DNA from: Wansuia hejianensis
GTDB taxonomy: Bacteria > Bacillota > Clostridia > Lachnospirales > Lachnospiraceae
Direction of reading: 5' to 3'
Length of the DNA: 64,000 nt
Assembly: GCF_014337215.1 (NCBI RefSeq)
Contig: NZ_CP060635.1
Span: 2,679,501-2,743,500 of the forward strand
The notes under the pieces are model-generated. The model saw nothing but the letters and a program-made list of their open reading frames with translations, did no database searches and was not told the DNA's origin. Below, in pieces: positions 1 to 9,118 of the stretch; positions within the stretch are counted from its first letter, which is position 1; each line of letters starts with the position of its first letter. Both the position numbers and the translations under genes were made by a program.

Positions 1-26
1 AGCAGTACATTGTTGTTATCGCTCAT
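1..26 (-). CDS. 5' tip of probable amino-acid ABC transporter ATP-binding protein (runs off the left edge)
   Basis: An ATG at 24-26 on the minus strand opens a frame reading MSDNNNVL to the window edge. It overlaps the end of the permease gene by 11 bases. The two upstream permeases and binding protein still need an ATPase, and a GlnQ-like subunit is the usual next gene. Only eight residues are visible, so the identity rests on operon order alone. Confidence 0.4.
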
Positions 27-681
27 ACTTTTCACCCATTATCCTTTTCACTACATATTTTTCCAGTTGCTTTCCGGCTACGGTCAGCGCGTGACACATA
101 ATAAAGAAAATAATCAGAACGCATCCGTACACGATCAGTGCGTTAGAGTAACCAGACATGGCGATAACCGCTCTCTTGGTCAGCTCCAGGCAGCCGATGG
201 TGGAAGCTACGGAAGTTCCCTTGATCAGCATGACCAGCTGGCCGATCAGGGCCGGCAGAGCTACCAGCATAACCTGCGGGATAACGATCCGGAATAATGT
301 GATCGGCATGGGAAGGGACATGGCTTTGGCCGCCTCCCACTGCCCTTTATCAACGGATAATATACCTCCCTTGATGATTTCCATAATATAAGCTCCCTGA
401 ATCAGTGACATGCCCAGTACAGCGATGGAATATGTACTTCCGGAAGTCATTGTGGCGTACAGGAACAGCAGCACCAGCATATCCGGGATTCCCCTGCAAA
501 GCTGGGCATATACGCCAAGAATCTGATCCAGGACCGGAATCTTCAGCCCCCGGATAATGCCTCCTGCCAGCCCTATGATACAGGCGCCGATAAAAGCACC
601 GAGAATCAGCTGTAATGTGACCGGAAGCGCCTGCACTACAAGTGTGTCAACAAATAACGTTTTAAGACTTGCTAAGCTCAT
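16..681 (-). CDS. Polar amino-acid ABC transporter permease (HisM/GlnP type)
   Basis: A 221-residue inner-membrane subunit of a polar amino-acid uptake ABC transporter. It has about five hydrophobic segments and the cytoplasmic EAA loop (EAA at residues 116-118, followed by the PQ of the IPQ motif near 136), through which such permeases dock on their ATPase. Length is normal for the family. It overlaps the preceding permease by 20 bases and probably pairs with it as a heterodimer. The substrate cannot be read from sequence; polar amino acids or amino-acid derivatives are the family's range. Confidence 0.9.
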   Translation of the reverse strand: MSLASLKTLFVDTLVVQALPVTLQLILGAFIGACIIGLAGGIIRGLKIPVLDQILGVYAQLCRGIPDMLVLLFLYATMTSGSTYSIAVLGMSLIQGAYIMEIIKGGILSVDKGQWEAAKAMSLPMPITLFRIVIPQVMLVALPALIGQLVMLIKGTSVASTIGCLELTKRAVIAMSGYSNALIVYGCVLIIFFIMCHALTVAGKQLEKYVVKRIMGEKYER

Positions 682-1330
682 TCTGCTTCTTCGACCTCCG
701 ATCTAAAAGTTTCTTGATTCCCTGTACAAGCAAGAACAGAATCATATAAATAGCCGCGGCTGTCAGGTAGGCAGTCATTGGCTGATAATATTTCGAATTT
801 ACTCTGTGTGCCATATAGGTCAGTTCAGTAATTGTAATCCACATCAACAGTGAAGTATCTTTTATAATAATGGAAACCATGTTCATGATGGAATCCTTTA
901 CCTTGGAAAATGCCTGCGGGATCAGGAAATAGACAAGCGTCTGAAGCTTGGAAAATCCCATCGCACAGGACGCTTCCTCCTGCCCCTTATCAATACTCTG
1001 AAGCCCCCCACGGACAATTTCTGCGATAAATGCCCCGTCGTTCAGAACCAGGGCGATGACACCGATCACACCCGCGTTAACAGTCATCAATCTGGCCAGA
1101 CCATAGAACAGGAAATAAATCTGTACCAGAAGTGGTGTCTCACGGAAAAAGCAGACATATGCGCTGGTAATCCGCCAGATACCCTTTACCCTCCGGAAAT
1201 TAATAGAACCGATGATAATACCCCAGATGATCGCAAGTATGATCGCAATCACGGCATATTTAACCGTTACGGCCGCCGCGTTCAGAAAGTCCGGAAGAGT
1301 CGCCTCAAAAACTCGCCAGTTAAAACTCAC
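662..1330 (-). CDS. Polar amino-acid ABC transporter permease
   Basis: A 222-residue membrane protein with the HisM-type fold: about five TM segments and an EEASCAMG loop near residues 118-125, the EAA contact with the ATPase. It sits 63 bases downstream of the binding-protein gene and overlaps the second permease, giving the order binding protein, permease, permease, (ATPase). The two permeases differ clearly in sequence, so a heterodimeric channel is likely. Confidence 0.9.
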   Translation of the reverse strand: MSFNWRVFEATLPDFLNAAAVTVKYAVIAIILAIIWGIIIGSINFRRVKGIWRITSAYVCFFRETPLLVQIYFLFYGLARLMTVNAGVIGVIALVLNDGAFIAEIVRGGLQSIDKGQEEASCAMGFSKLQTLVYFLIPQAFSKVKDSIMNMVSIIIKDTSLLMWITITELTYMAHRVNSKYYQPMTAYLTAAAIYMILFLLVQGIKKLLDRRSKKQNELSKS

Positions 1331-1393
1331 GGTATACCCTCCTATCCGTATAAACAGGGGCGGCGGCCATATGCCCGCCGCCCCATATCTTCA

Positions 1394-2254
1394 TTAATAG
1401 CTGGATACATTTGTCTCCGGTACCCACTCAGTTCCCATGTACTGTGCATAGATATCTGCGTAATCACCGTTAACTTTTAATCTCTGAATGTACAGATTGA
1501 ATGCATCGCGGGTCACATAGTTGCCCATTGCAAAGGCGCATCCATTCAGATAAGACGGGCCGTTGCCGTCCAGCAGACGGATATTGTCATTTACGTTCAG
1601 CGGCCCTGCGAATACCACGCCGTCATCGAACGCCACATCAATGATGCCGGATGACAGTGCGTCCTGCCAGGTACCTGCTGACAGAGTTACTGTCTCAGAC
1701 TCCGGGAACAGGGTCGGAATCAGATCCTCATATGCGCTTCCCTCTGTCACACCGATTTTAACGGATTCACCGTTCAGGTCATCCAGACTTTGATAGGGAG
1801 AATCTTTCTTCACACAGCCCTTGCCGTGATCCACAAAATACGGATCGCTGAATACAATCTGGCTCGCCCGCTCAAGGGTCATGTTCATGTTGGCTGCGAT
1901 CATGTCCACCTTGCCGCTGTTAACAGCCGTCAGCATCGCAGACCATTCCAGGGTTTCCCAGTCTACGGTAACACCCAGCTCAGATGCAAAGCCATTGATG
2001 ATCTCCGGGATAAATCCGGTAATTTCACCGCTGGACGGGTCCAGATAGCATACACCCTCGATGGTCGGATCACATCCAACCACCAGAGTACCTTTTTCCT
2101 TGATGCCCTCCAGATAGTCGGCGCCGCTGTTTGCCATGGCTGAAGAGCCGCCGTCCCCTGATGTGCTTCCGCCGGAGCCGCCGCATCCGGCCAGTGCTGC
2201 CGCCGCCATAACAGCTGCAACTGTGATCCCTACTAATTTCTTTGCTCTTTTCAT
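1394..2254 (-). CDS. Amino-acid ABC transporter substrate-binding lipoprotein (SBP_bac_3)
   Basis: A 286-residue extracytoplasmic binding lipoprotein. It has a Lys/Arg-rich start, a hydrophobic core and the lipobox LAGC with the lipidated cysteine at residue 24. A Gly/Ser-rich linker then leads into a type-3 solute-binding fold (family-typical TLERASQIVFSDPYF stretch). The ATG at 2254 is preferred over an upstream codon because GGAGGAG lies just before it and the signal peptide then begins at residue 1. It captures substrate outside the membrane for the two permeases downstream. Confidence 0.9.
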   Translation of the reverse strand: MKRAKKLVGITVAAVMAAAALAGCGGSGGSTSGDGGSSAMANSGADYLEGIKEKGTLVVGCDPTIEGVCYLDPSSGEITGFIPEIINGFASELGVTVDWETLEWSAMLTAVNSGKVDMIAANMNMTLERASQIVFSDPYFVDHGKGCVKKDSPYQSLDDLNGESVKIGVTEGSAYEDLIPTLFPESETVTLSAGTWQDALSSGIIDVAFDDGVVFAGPLNVNDNIRLLDGNGPSYLNGCAFAMGNYVTRDAFNLYIQRLKVNGDYADIYAQYMGTEWVPETNVSSY

Positions 2255-2348
2255 CTTCTCTCCTCCGTTCTGATGAGTTTTTATATACAACTGGCATTTC
2301 TCACTGCTCTCCCTTTGCAGCTGACACTGCCAAGGTTGCCCTTACTGG

Positions 2349-3503
2349 TTATTTTGTATATTTCTTGATAAAGCGGCAGAGCCGGCGTACGCCCTCACAC
2401 AGGTTATCCATCTCTGTGCCGCAGGAAATACGGATCATCTGGCTTGTGGATTTGCCGAAGGTCCCTCCCGGCGCCACGCCCACATGCTCTTCAGCCAGCA
2501 GCTTCAGTGCGAATTCCTCTGAATCCATGCCGCAGCAGGAAATATCCACCATCATGTAGAATGCGCCGTGGGGATAGGAGAAGCCAACTTGTTCCTCCTG
2601 GAAGATCGCCGCTGCCGCATCTCTTCTGGCTTTGTAATCCTTTATGGAAAATCCCACAAAGTCCTGCGGGCCTGTGATGGCGGCTTCTACCGCTTTCTGG
2701 GCAACTGCCGTCGCATTCCCCATCATCGCCACCATCATCTGGTTGACCAGGGCTATGATCTTCTCAGAAGCGATCAGATATCCGATTCTCCAGCCTGTCA
2801 TGGCGTATTTTTTAGATGCGCCGGAGATCAGAATGACTCTTCCGTCTTTGTCCAGAGCCTTCAGGGAACAATGTTTTCCTTCATAGATCAGGAAATCATA
2901 AATCTCGTCCGAAATCACATACAGATCATATTTTTCCGCCAGCTCCATGATCATCCGGACCGTTTCCTCGCTGAATACGGCGCCGGTCGGATTGGACGGA
3001 GTATTTACCATGATTGCTTTGGTTTTGTCCGTGATAAAGGGTTCGATATTTTCTCTCTTTGGCTCAAATCCGTTGGCCGCCGGCATCACATAGGGAACCG
3101 GCGTCATTCCCAGAGACATTACCTGCATTTCATAGACCGGCCAGCTGGGATCGGGAACCAGGACCTCGTCGCCGGGATTGCCGATACTGCCCAGCGCCGC
3201 TTCCAGCGCCATGCAGGCTCCGCCCGTTACAACGATCTCAGATATTTTCACTTCTTTTCCCAATCTCTCAGTAAAATCTTTTGCGAGAGCTTCCCGCAGA
3301 GTTTTAATTCCCGGTACGGGAGTATACTTTGTAAACCCGTCATCCATGGCCTTTTTCGCCGCTTCACAGATGTACTCCGGTGTGATAAAATTAGGCTCGC
3401 CTGTCTCCAGCCGGATGCAGTCCGGCACCTCTCTTGCAGCATCCTGCAGTTTCCTGATTCCTGATTCCGGAAGGCTTTGAATCATTCTTGACAGCTCTTT
3501 CAT
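2349..3503 (-). CDS. Class I/II pyridoxal-phosphate aminotransferase
   Basis: A 384-residue fold-type I PLP enzyme. The aspartate-aminotransferase core is complete: substrate-binding TGEPNF near 34-39, NTPSNPTGAVF near 167-177, ISDEIY near 197-202 and the PLP lysine K231 within SGASKKYAMTGWRIGY. It transfers an amino group between an amino acid and a 2-oxo acid in the cytoplasm. The start at 3503 has GGAGGAG upstream; the ATG five codons earlier does not. Directly ahead of the amino-acid transporter, it probably catabolises or interconverts the imported compound. Substrate is unknown. Confidence 0.9.
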   Translation of the reverse strand: MKELSRMIQSLPESGIRKLQDAAREVPDCIRLETGEPNFITPEYICEAAKKAMDDGFTKYTPVPGIKTLREALAKDFTERLGKEVKISEIVVTGGACMALEAALGSIGNPGDEVLVPDPSWPVYEMQVMSLGMTPVPYVMPAANGFEPKRENIEPFITDKTKAIMVNTPSNPTGAVFSEETVRMIMELAEKYDLYVISDEIYDFLIYEGKHCSLKALDKDGRVILISGASKKYAMTGWRIGYLIASEKIIALVNQMMVAMMGNATAVAQKAVEAAITGPQDFVGFSIKDYKARRDAAAAIFQEEQVGFSYPHGAFYMMVDISCCGMDSEEFALKLLAEEHVGVAPGGTFGKSTSQMIRISCGTEMDNLCEGVRRLCRFIKKYTK

Positions 3504-3526
3504 TGTTATCTCCTCCATTTATTTTT

Positions 3527-3560
3527 CGTTCACTATAGCGGAACGTTGTTCTTATGGCAG
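3527..3560 (-). promoter_or_regulatory. Candidate promoter with overlapping IclR-type operator
   Basis: On the minus strand CTGCCA (3555-3560) and TATAGT (3532-3537) are 17 bases apart, a plausible sigma-A promoter for the aminotransferase/transporter operon. A dyad, CGTTC then nine bases then GAACG (3527-3545), with CTATAG inside, covers the -10 box. The neighbouring gene encodes an IclR protein, and IclR operators are dyads of about this size, so repression by that protein is a reasonable inference. Confidence 0.4.
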
Positions 3561-3573
3561 TTCTAAAAAAAAA

Positions 3574-4329
3574 TCATAGATAGTTTTCAATTTTTTCTAC
3601 GTACTCACGTCCCCAGGCCGCCCATTCCCTCATCTTCTCTTCTGTAAAATGAGAAGCAAGCCCGCTGACGCTCATGCTCGCATAAATATTTCTGTCTTTA
3701 TCAAAGATGGGAAGCGCGATACACTTGATTCCGAACTCATGCTCCATATGATCTATGGCATATCCCCGGAGCCGGGTGCTCTTCAGCTCTCTTCTCAGCT
3801 CCTCTTTGCCGGTAATCGTCGCGTCTGTGAACGCTGTGAGCTTCTGGGTTTCCAGAAACTGATTCCTCTGTTCTTCAGGCATATTGGAAAGGATCGCTTT
3901 GCCAAGCCCTGTACAATGCATCGGGGTTTTCATCCCCAGCACCCTTCTGATCAGATTGGGAGACTGATACGGATAAGTAGAATCCAGATAAAATACCTCC
4001 CATCCGCAGGGAATTCCCAGATACACCCGTTCTCCGGCCCGGTCAGACAGCTCCTGCATATACGGCAATGCGATCCTGGCGATCGGAAAGCTGTCGGACA
4101 GGCCTTTGCACAATACAAATATCTGCATTCCCAGCCTGTATTTTCCCGTAGCTTCATTCTGTTCCAGATATCCCATCTGCCTGAATGTGTATAGGATGTT
4201 ATGTACGTTACTCTTACATAGCCCGAACCGTTCGCTGATTTCTGTAACGCCGAGGCTGTCTTTTCCTACAAAACAGTTCAGGATTTCCAGGGCCTTGTGC
4301 AGGCTTTTAACTTTTATTTCATTTTCCAT
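3574..4329 (-). CDS. IclR family transcriptional regulator
   Basis: A 251-residue regulator with an N-terminal winged helix-turn-helix (about residues 8-65, recognition region GLCKSNVHNILYTFRQMGYL) and a C-terminal IclR effector domain (about 80-248; LGKAILSNMPEEQ and AIDHMEHEFGIKCIALPI are family hallmarks). IclR proteins bind small metabolites and usually control an adjacent catabolic or transport operon. It lies 70 bases upstream of the aminotransferase gene in the same direction and probably controls that operon. Confidence 0.93.
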   Translation of the reverse strand: MENEIKVKSLHKALEILNCFVGKDSLGVTEISERFGLCKSNVHNILYTFRQMGYLEQNEATGKYRLGMQIFVLCKGLSDSFPIARIALPYMQELSDRAGERVYLGIPCGWEVFYLDSTYPYQSPNLIRRVLGMKTPMHCTGLGKAILSNMPEEQRNQFLETQKLTAFTDATITGKEELRRELKSTRLRGYAIDHMEHEFGIKCIALPIFDKDRNIYASMSVSGLASHFTEEKMREWAAWGREYVEKIENYL

Positions 4330-4494
4330 TACCCTACTCTACACCATTTAGCTCTTATAAACGACTTTGATGAATGGTTCAGATTTCATGATCTGATGGT
4401 TTAATTATAATAAGTCCATAAATTTAATGCACTGTCCCCCGTTAAAAATATTATGATAATTTTTGTACATCGCACAAGAAATCCTGAAATTTTA

Positions 4495-4545
4495 CACAAA
4501 AAAATACCTGGTACGCAATATCTATTATCGGTATTGCACACCAGG
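4495..4545 (-). terminator. Rho-independent terminator after the PucR gene
   Basis: Read on the minus strand, an imperfect stem with CCTGGT/ACCAGG ends (4507-4545) is followed by TATTTTTTTG. It begins 23 bases after the PucR stop codon and isolates that gene from the IclR gene. Confidence 0.7.
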
Positions 4546-4567
4546 AACGCTTTTTGTATACAATTCT

Positions 4568-5764
4568 CTAAAAATCTTCATGAAACCACTGGTTCAGCTC
4601 ATCGATCATAAAAGCCATGAAGATCTGCATGTCAAAGCTGGATTCTTCCTCCATATTCAACAGCTCCCTCACTTTATTGATCCGGTAGCGGACTGTATTT
4701 TTATGCAGATGCATTTTCTCCGCAACCTCCAGAGTGTTCCCATAATTTTTCACATACTGCTCTGTCGTCTTGTACAAATCTCCGTCATGCCGGCGGTCAA
4801 ACTCCAGAATCAGGTCAATAATCTTCCTGCTGTATTTCTGAAACCATTCCTCCCGGTAACAGGGGAGAAGAATCTGATAGATTCCCGTATCATGATAATA
4901 AACCCTGGTCTTTTCAAACAGCCTCGCATACTGCTGGGCGCAAAAGCTTTCCTTCATGGCCGTTATCAGCTCGTCCGGGTCTTCATGGATCTCTCCGATT
5001 CCAATCCAGTAATCCTCCGGCGGCATCCGAAGCTGCTCCAGCAAAAGCTCCCGGTATCTGCCATATTCCTTCTCCGGCCTCTCTTCCCTGGTAGAATTGG
5101 TATAGATCACTATGAAACAGCCTCCTTTATAATAAAATACCGGCTGCTTGCTCCTCTCCCGTTCCCGTATCTGGTAATATTTCCTATAATCCCTGATTTT
5201 CCTCCCGCCTTCCTCCCGTATGAAACAATACAAAATCCTGTAAGGCTCCACACGGTTAGGCAGAATCTCCCGATTCAGCTCCCTCTGCCCCTTGATATCC
5301 AGTTCCCCTCTCAGCAGCAGGGAAATTCTGTGCTCCTGAAGCTCCAGATTGTTCCGCTCTGCGATCTTACTCTTCAGGCATACGACAATATCTTCAAAAT
5401 ATGCGTCGTCCCTTCCGAACATAAAAATCGGAAGGCCATGCTCGTCGGCATACTTCAACACCTCCTCCGGAAGCTCCGGATAACAGACATTTTTAACTGC
5501 CAGCGCGCTCACCTGGTCGTGGCACAGATCCACAATCGCAGACATCAGCATGCCTGGATCGTCCTTGGCAAACAGAAGGCTGCTGATCACAAAATCGTAC
5601 TTTCGGAAGGTCCACTTCTTAGGAGCCTCCCCGCTCTGCAGGGCATACTCATAATCCAGAATCCCGATTGAATCAATCCTGTTATCCAGGCCCGCTTCAC
5701 CGGCCACCAGCTGAAACGGCTGGAATTCCTTCAGTTCCCAAACTTCTCTTACAGTAATAGACAT
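4568..5764 (-). CDS. PucR family transcriptional regulator
   Basis: A 398-residue regulator with an N-terminal PucR ligand-sensing domain (about 1-125) and a C-terminal PucR-type helix-turn-helix (about 340-395), where NTLEVAEKMHLHKNTVRYRI is the diagnostic HTH_30 stretch. PucR was first described as the purine-catabolism regulator of Bacillus; relatives respond to diverse metabolites. It stands alone with its own promoter and terminator, downstream of the sugar ABC operon on the same strand. Its target is unknown. Confidence 0.88.
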   Translation of the reverse strand: MSITVREVWELKEFQPFQLVAGEAGLDNRIDSIGILDYEYALQSGEAPKKWTFRKYDFVISSLLFAKDDPGMLMSAIVDLCHDQVSALAVKNVCYPELPEEVLKYADEHGLPIFMFGRDDAYFEDIVVCLKSKIAERNNLELQEHRISLLLRGELDIKGQRELNREILPNRVEPYRILYCFIREEGGRKIRDYRKYYQIRERERSKQPVFYYKGGCFIVIYTNSTREERPEKEYGRYRELLLEQLRMPPEDYWIGIGEIHEDPDELITAMKESFCAQQYARLFEKTRVYYHDTGIYQILLPCYREEWFQKYSRKIIDLILEFDRRHDGDLYKTTEQYVKNYGNTLEVAEKMHLHKNTVRYRINKVRELLNMEEESSFDMQIFMAFMIDELNQWFHEDF

Positions 5765-5833
5765 ATTACCCTCCCGCTAAAAACGGTCACGCCAAACCGC
5801 CGTCATCCCCAATTCTGCTCTTTTATCTCTAAC

Positions 5834-5862
5834 ATTATAATATGATTCATTCATAAAATCAA
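5834..5862 (-). promoter_or_regulatory. Sigma-A promoter of the PucR gene
   Basis: Minus strand TTGATT (5857-5862), a 17-base spacer and a perfect TATAAT (5834-5839), about 70 bases before the PucR start codon. The spacer contains ATGAATGAATCAT, a partial dyad that could bind a regulator. Confidence 0.7.
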
Positions 5863-5888
5863 TGTAATCCGCTCTACCGGGACAGGCA

Positions 5889-5933
5889 GAGGGTGCCGCT
5901 CATCATCATAATAGATGATTAAGCGGCACCCTC
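5889..5933 (-). terminator. Strong hairpin after the sugar ABC operon
   Basis: GAGGGTGCCGCT (5889-5900) pairs perfectly with AGCGGCACCCTC (5922-5933) and the inner ATCATC/GATGAT can extend it. It lies 35 bases past the last ABC gene. No T tract follows, so it may stabilise or process the 3' end rather than terminate on its own. Confidence 0.55.
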
Positions 5934-5967
5934 GCGGCTGACTGTCTCCCTCGCCTGATATTACTTA

Positions 5968-6810
5968 TTACCCTTTGACTGCTCCTGATACGACTCCTTC
6001 TATTATATATTTCTGACAGAGTATATAGAAAATAACGATCGGTATAATCGCCAACACGAGCACTCCCATCATCGCTCCCATATCTACCGACCCGTATCCG
6101 CCTCTCAGATACTGAATCGCAATGGGAATTGTCTTATACTTTTTCAAATCCAGCACCAGATACGGCAGCAGATAGTCATTCCATATCCACATGGCCTGCA
6201 GGATCGCCACAGTGATGCACATTGGTTTCATCACCGGAAGCACTATTCTGAAAAAGGTCTGCAGCGGGGAGCAGCCGTCAATCATGGCCGCTTCCTCTAT
6301 TTCAAGTGGGATTGATTTTACGAATCCTGTGAACATGAATACGGCCAGCCCGGCTCCGAAGCCCAGATATACAATGATGATTCCCCACGGATTGTTCAGC
6401 CGGAGGATATTGGCCAGCTTTGACAGCGGATACATCACCATCTGGAAAGGCACGATCATAGAAAACAGACAGAGTACATAAAAGGTTTTGGTTCCCAAGT
6501 TCCGCACCCGGATGATATACCAGGCAGCCATAGAACAACAGAGCACAATGACTGCAACAGAGCCTATTGTGATGAAAAGACTCCAGCCAAAGGCCTGGAA
6601 AAATCCGGTTCTCTCCACTCCGCGGACATAGTTCTCTATTCCGGAAAACATCTCTGAAAGCGGTACGGAAAATGGACTTTTACTGATATATGCCTTCTTT
6701 TTAAATGAATTCAGCAGAACCAGCACAACAGGATATACATATCCGATGGATATTATGGCAAACAGCAGGGTAAGAAAAAGGCTGCGCCTGGTTTTTTCCC
6801 CATTTTTCAC
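5968..6810 (-). CDS. Carbohydrate ABC transporter permease (MalG type)
   Basis: A 280-residue permease of the MalG/CUT1 class with six predicted TM helices and an EAA loop (EEAAMIDGCSPLQTFFRIVLP, near residues 177-197) that contacts the ATPase. It overlaps the MalF-type gene by four bases, so the two are translationally coupled. Together with the binding lipoprotein it forms a sugar or oligosaccharide importer. No ATPase gene lies in the operon; CUT1 systems in Firmicutes often share an MsmK-type ATPase encoded elsewhere. Confidence 0.92.
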   Translation of the reverse strand: MKNGEKTRRSLFLTLLFAIISIGYVYPVVLVLLNSFKKKAYISKSPFSVPLSEMFSGIENYVRGVERTGFFQAFGWSLFITIGSVAVIVLCCSMAAWYIIRVRNLGTKTFYVLCLFSMIVPFQMVMYPLSKLANILRLNNPWGIIIVYLGFGAGLAVFMFTGFVKSIPLEIEEAAMIDGCSPLQTFFRIVLPVMKPMCITVAILQAMWIWNDYLLPYLVLDLKKYKTIPIAIQYLRGGYGSVDMGAMMGVLVLAIIPIVIFYILCQKYIIEGVVSGAVKG

Positions 6811-7649
6811 TGAGCCACCTCCTTAGATGAAGTGATCCTGTTCTGGATCAGCGCGATGGCCGCCACAAGAATGAAGAACACCACAGCCTTCGCCTGGCCG
6901 ACCCCTTCATAGCCCGGCCTGCCGTAGAAAGTGTTGTAAATATTCAATGCCAGCATCTCTGACATCCTGGACGGCGCGCCGTTAGTCAGCGCCAGGTTCT
7001 GATCAAACAGCTTAAATCCATTTGTCAGCGTCAGGAAGGTGCAGACGGTGATTGCGGGCATCACCATCGGAATCACCACATACCGTATTCTCTGCCAGTA
7101 GGTCGCGCCGTCTATTTTGGCGGCCTCCGTCAATTCACCCGGAATGCTCTGGATTCCCGCGATATAAATAATCATCATATACCCAATCTGCTGCCAGCAC
7201 AGAAGTACCACCAGACCCCAAAATCCGTATGTACCGGAATAGGTCAGTGTGCGGCCCACCAGGGCCAGGATTCCATTCAGCAGCAGCTGCCAGATATAAC
7301 CGAGGATAATCCCTCCGATCAGGTTCGGCATGAAAAAAACCGTCCGGAAGAGATTTCTCCCTCTGATCTTCCGGGTCAGTGCCAGCGCCACAAGGAACGC
7401 CAGCACATTGATCAGCACCATAGTCACAATCGTGAACAGCGCCGTATACCAGAGGGAGTGCCGGAAGACGGCGTCTCCAAACAGCTTTGGATAGTTGGAG
7501 AAGCCCGTCCACATGGCGTCAGTAATCGTCGTAAACTGGCAAAATGAAAGATATACCCCGAGAATAAATGGCACTAAAAAACCAATTGTAAATGCGGCCA
7601 GCGTGGGCAGCAAAAAGATGGGAAAATACTTTCGGATTGACCGGTTCAT
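6807..7649 (-). CDS. Carbohydrate ABC transporter permease (MalF type)
   Basis: A 280-residue membrane protein of the MalF/UgpA class with six TM helices and the EAA loop EAAKIDGATYWQRIRYVVIP near residues 173-192. It overlaps the binding-protein gene upstream and the MalG-type gene downstream by four bases each, an arrangement that couples their translation. It forms half of the membrane channel. Sugar specificity cannot be inferred. Confidence 0.92.
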   Translation of the reverse strand: MNRSIRKYFPIFLLPTLAAFTIGFLVPFILGVYLSFCQFTTITDAMWTGFSNYPKLFGDAVFRHSLWYTALFTIVTMVLINVLAFLVALALTRKIRGRNLFRTVFFMPNLIGGIILGYIWQLLLNGILALVGRTLTYSGTYGFWGLVVLLCWQQIGYMMIIYIAGIQSIPGELTEAAKIDGATYWQRIRYVVIPMVMPAITVCTFLTLTNGFKLFDQNLALTNGAPSRMSEMLALNIYNTFYGRPGYEGVGQAKAVVFFILVAAIALIQNRITSSKEVAQ

Positions 7650-9007
7650 GACGTCTCGCCCGCCTCTCCGTGAACGGCTGCATATTCTGTCTTCCAGCCG
7701 TCAACAAATGCGCGTACTACGCCGTCCCAGCTTCCTGTTCCCTGGGCGTATTCCAGCAGCGCGCTGCCGACGCCATTTTTCCATTCCTCAGAGGGCATGG
7801 TGGTAAAGTTCCAGGAAACCGGAGTTTTTCCAGCCTTTCTGTATTCTTCGCTGGCCTTTACCAGTGGGTTATCCGGCAGATATTCTTCAAATGTCTTAAA
7901 CGGCGTGATGAATCCCATCTCTTCAGAGATTACTTTTCTTCCTTCATCACTCGTGATGCACCACTCCATGAAGTCCAGCGTGGCCTGGATATCTTCTTCG
8001 GAAGCTTTGCTGTTCACACACCAATAGTTTTCAGATCCTGTGCACAGTCCTTGGTCTTCCTCACCGTCAACGCCGATATAGATCGGAAGCATCCCCAGAT
8101 CCTCATCAGCAACGGCATTTCCCTTGATATCGTTATACGCCCAGGTACCATTCTGGTAAAATGCCGCCTCTCCCAGCGCGAATTCAGACGCCGCGTCCTC
8201 TCCGGTCTTAGAAGAAAGCATGGAAGGATCTGTGGTGGAATCCTGAATATAGAGGTCAAATATCTGTTTATAATTATTCAGATAAGTTCCCTGGATAGCG
8301 TCTGTGGAAGTAATTCCTTCATCTTTATATTCATAATATACCGGCAGATTGGCCAGATGAGTTTTATATCTCCAGTCAGAGGAGGCATCCATACCCGCAG
8401 ATGTGAACGCGCCCTGTACACCCAGCTCATCCTTATGCTGCTGAATTCCGTCAGCTACCTTTTTCAGGGCGGCAAAATTATTCAGCTCATCAATAGAATG
8501 GATCTCAGCGTCAGGAAGCTGGAAATACTGATCCAGGATTTTCTTGTTATAGATAATGCCGTAGGTCTCAATGACATAGGCAATACCCACCACCTTATCC
8601 CCCTCTTTCAGGACATAATCATCACTGTTCACATTCTTGTATATAGCGCTGTCGGACAGGTCATAGCAATAGTCCTTCCAGGAAGCCAGCCCCACCGGTC
8701 CGTTGACCTGAAACATCGTAGGAGCTTCATCCTTTGCCATTTCAGATTTCAGAGTAGATTCATAGGTGCCGGAAGCCGCCGTTTCTACCGTGACCTTAAC
8801 GCCGGTCTCTTTCGTGTATTCAGCAGCCAGCTCCTTCCACTGATCTGCCTGTTCCGGTTTAAAATTCAAATAGTATACTTTTCCAGTCTTTTTATTGTCT
8901 CCGGCTGAATTGTTCTCGTCCTTTTTTCCGTCGCCGCACCCGGCAAACATGGAAACTGCCGTAACTCCTGCCAGCAGCAGGGCAATCAAACGATTTCTTT
9001 TCTTCAT
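7646..9007 (-). CDS. Carbohydrate ABC transporter substrate-binding lipoprotein
   Basis: A 453-residue lipoprotein with signal peptide and lipobox FAGC (cysteine 24) followed by a family-1 extracellular solute-binding fold of normal length. Features typical of sugar binders are the aromatic-rich WCVNSKASEEDIQATLDFME segment and a C-terminal W-rich helix. GAGG precedes the ATG at the usual distance. First gene of a three-gene operon with two permeases. The ligand is unknown. Confidence 0.92.
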   Translation of the reverse strand: MKKRNRLIALLLAGVTAVSMFAGCGDGKKDENNSAGDNKKTGKVYYLNFKPEQADQWKELAAEYTKETGVKVTVETAASGTYESTLKSEMAKDEAPTMFQVNGPVGLASWKDYCYDLSDSAIYKNVNSDDYVLKEGDKVVGIAYVIETYGIIYNKKILDQYFQLPDAEIHSIDELNNFAALKKVADGIQQHKDELGVQGAFTSAGMDASSDWRYKTHLANLPVYYEYKDEGITSTDAIQGTYLNNYKQIFDLYIQDSTTDPSMLSSKTGEDAASEFALGEAAFYQNGTWAYNDIKGNAVADEDLGMLPIYIGVDGEEDQGLCTGSENYWCVNSKASEEDIQATLDFMEWCITSDEGRKVISEEMGFITPFKTFEEYLPDNPLVKASEEYRKAGKTPVSWNFTTMPSEEWKNGVGSALLEYAQGTGSWDGVVRAFVDGWKTEYAAVHGEAGETS

Positions 9008-9118
9008 ATTACTACCTCGCTTCCGTTAAAATTCGAGCACGCCGGACAAATCGTCTCTGCGCCCGGCTGAATTCTGTAGTAGTATGCACCAGAATATAAA
9101 AAAAATACCTGAATATGC

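Noticed and set aside
4463..5671. 402-codon open frame on the plus strand opposite the PucR gene
   Set aside because: It is antisense to a well-supported regulator, has no ribosome-binding site and no family resemblance.
7670..8908. 412-codon plus-strand frame opposite the sugar-binding lipoprotein
   Set aside because: Shadow of the real minus-strand gene; no start signal.
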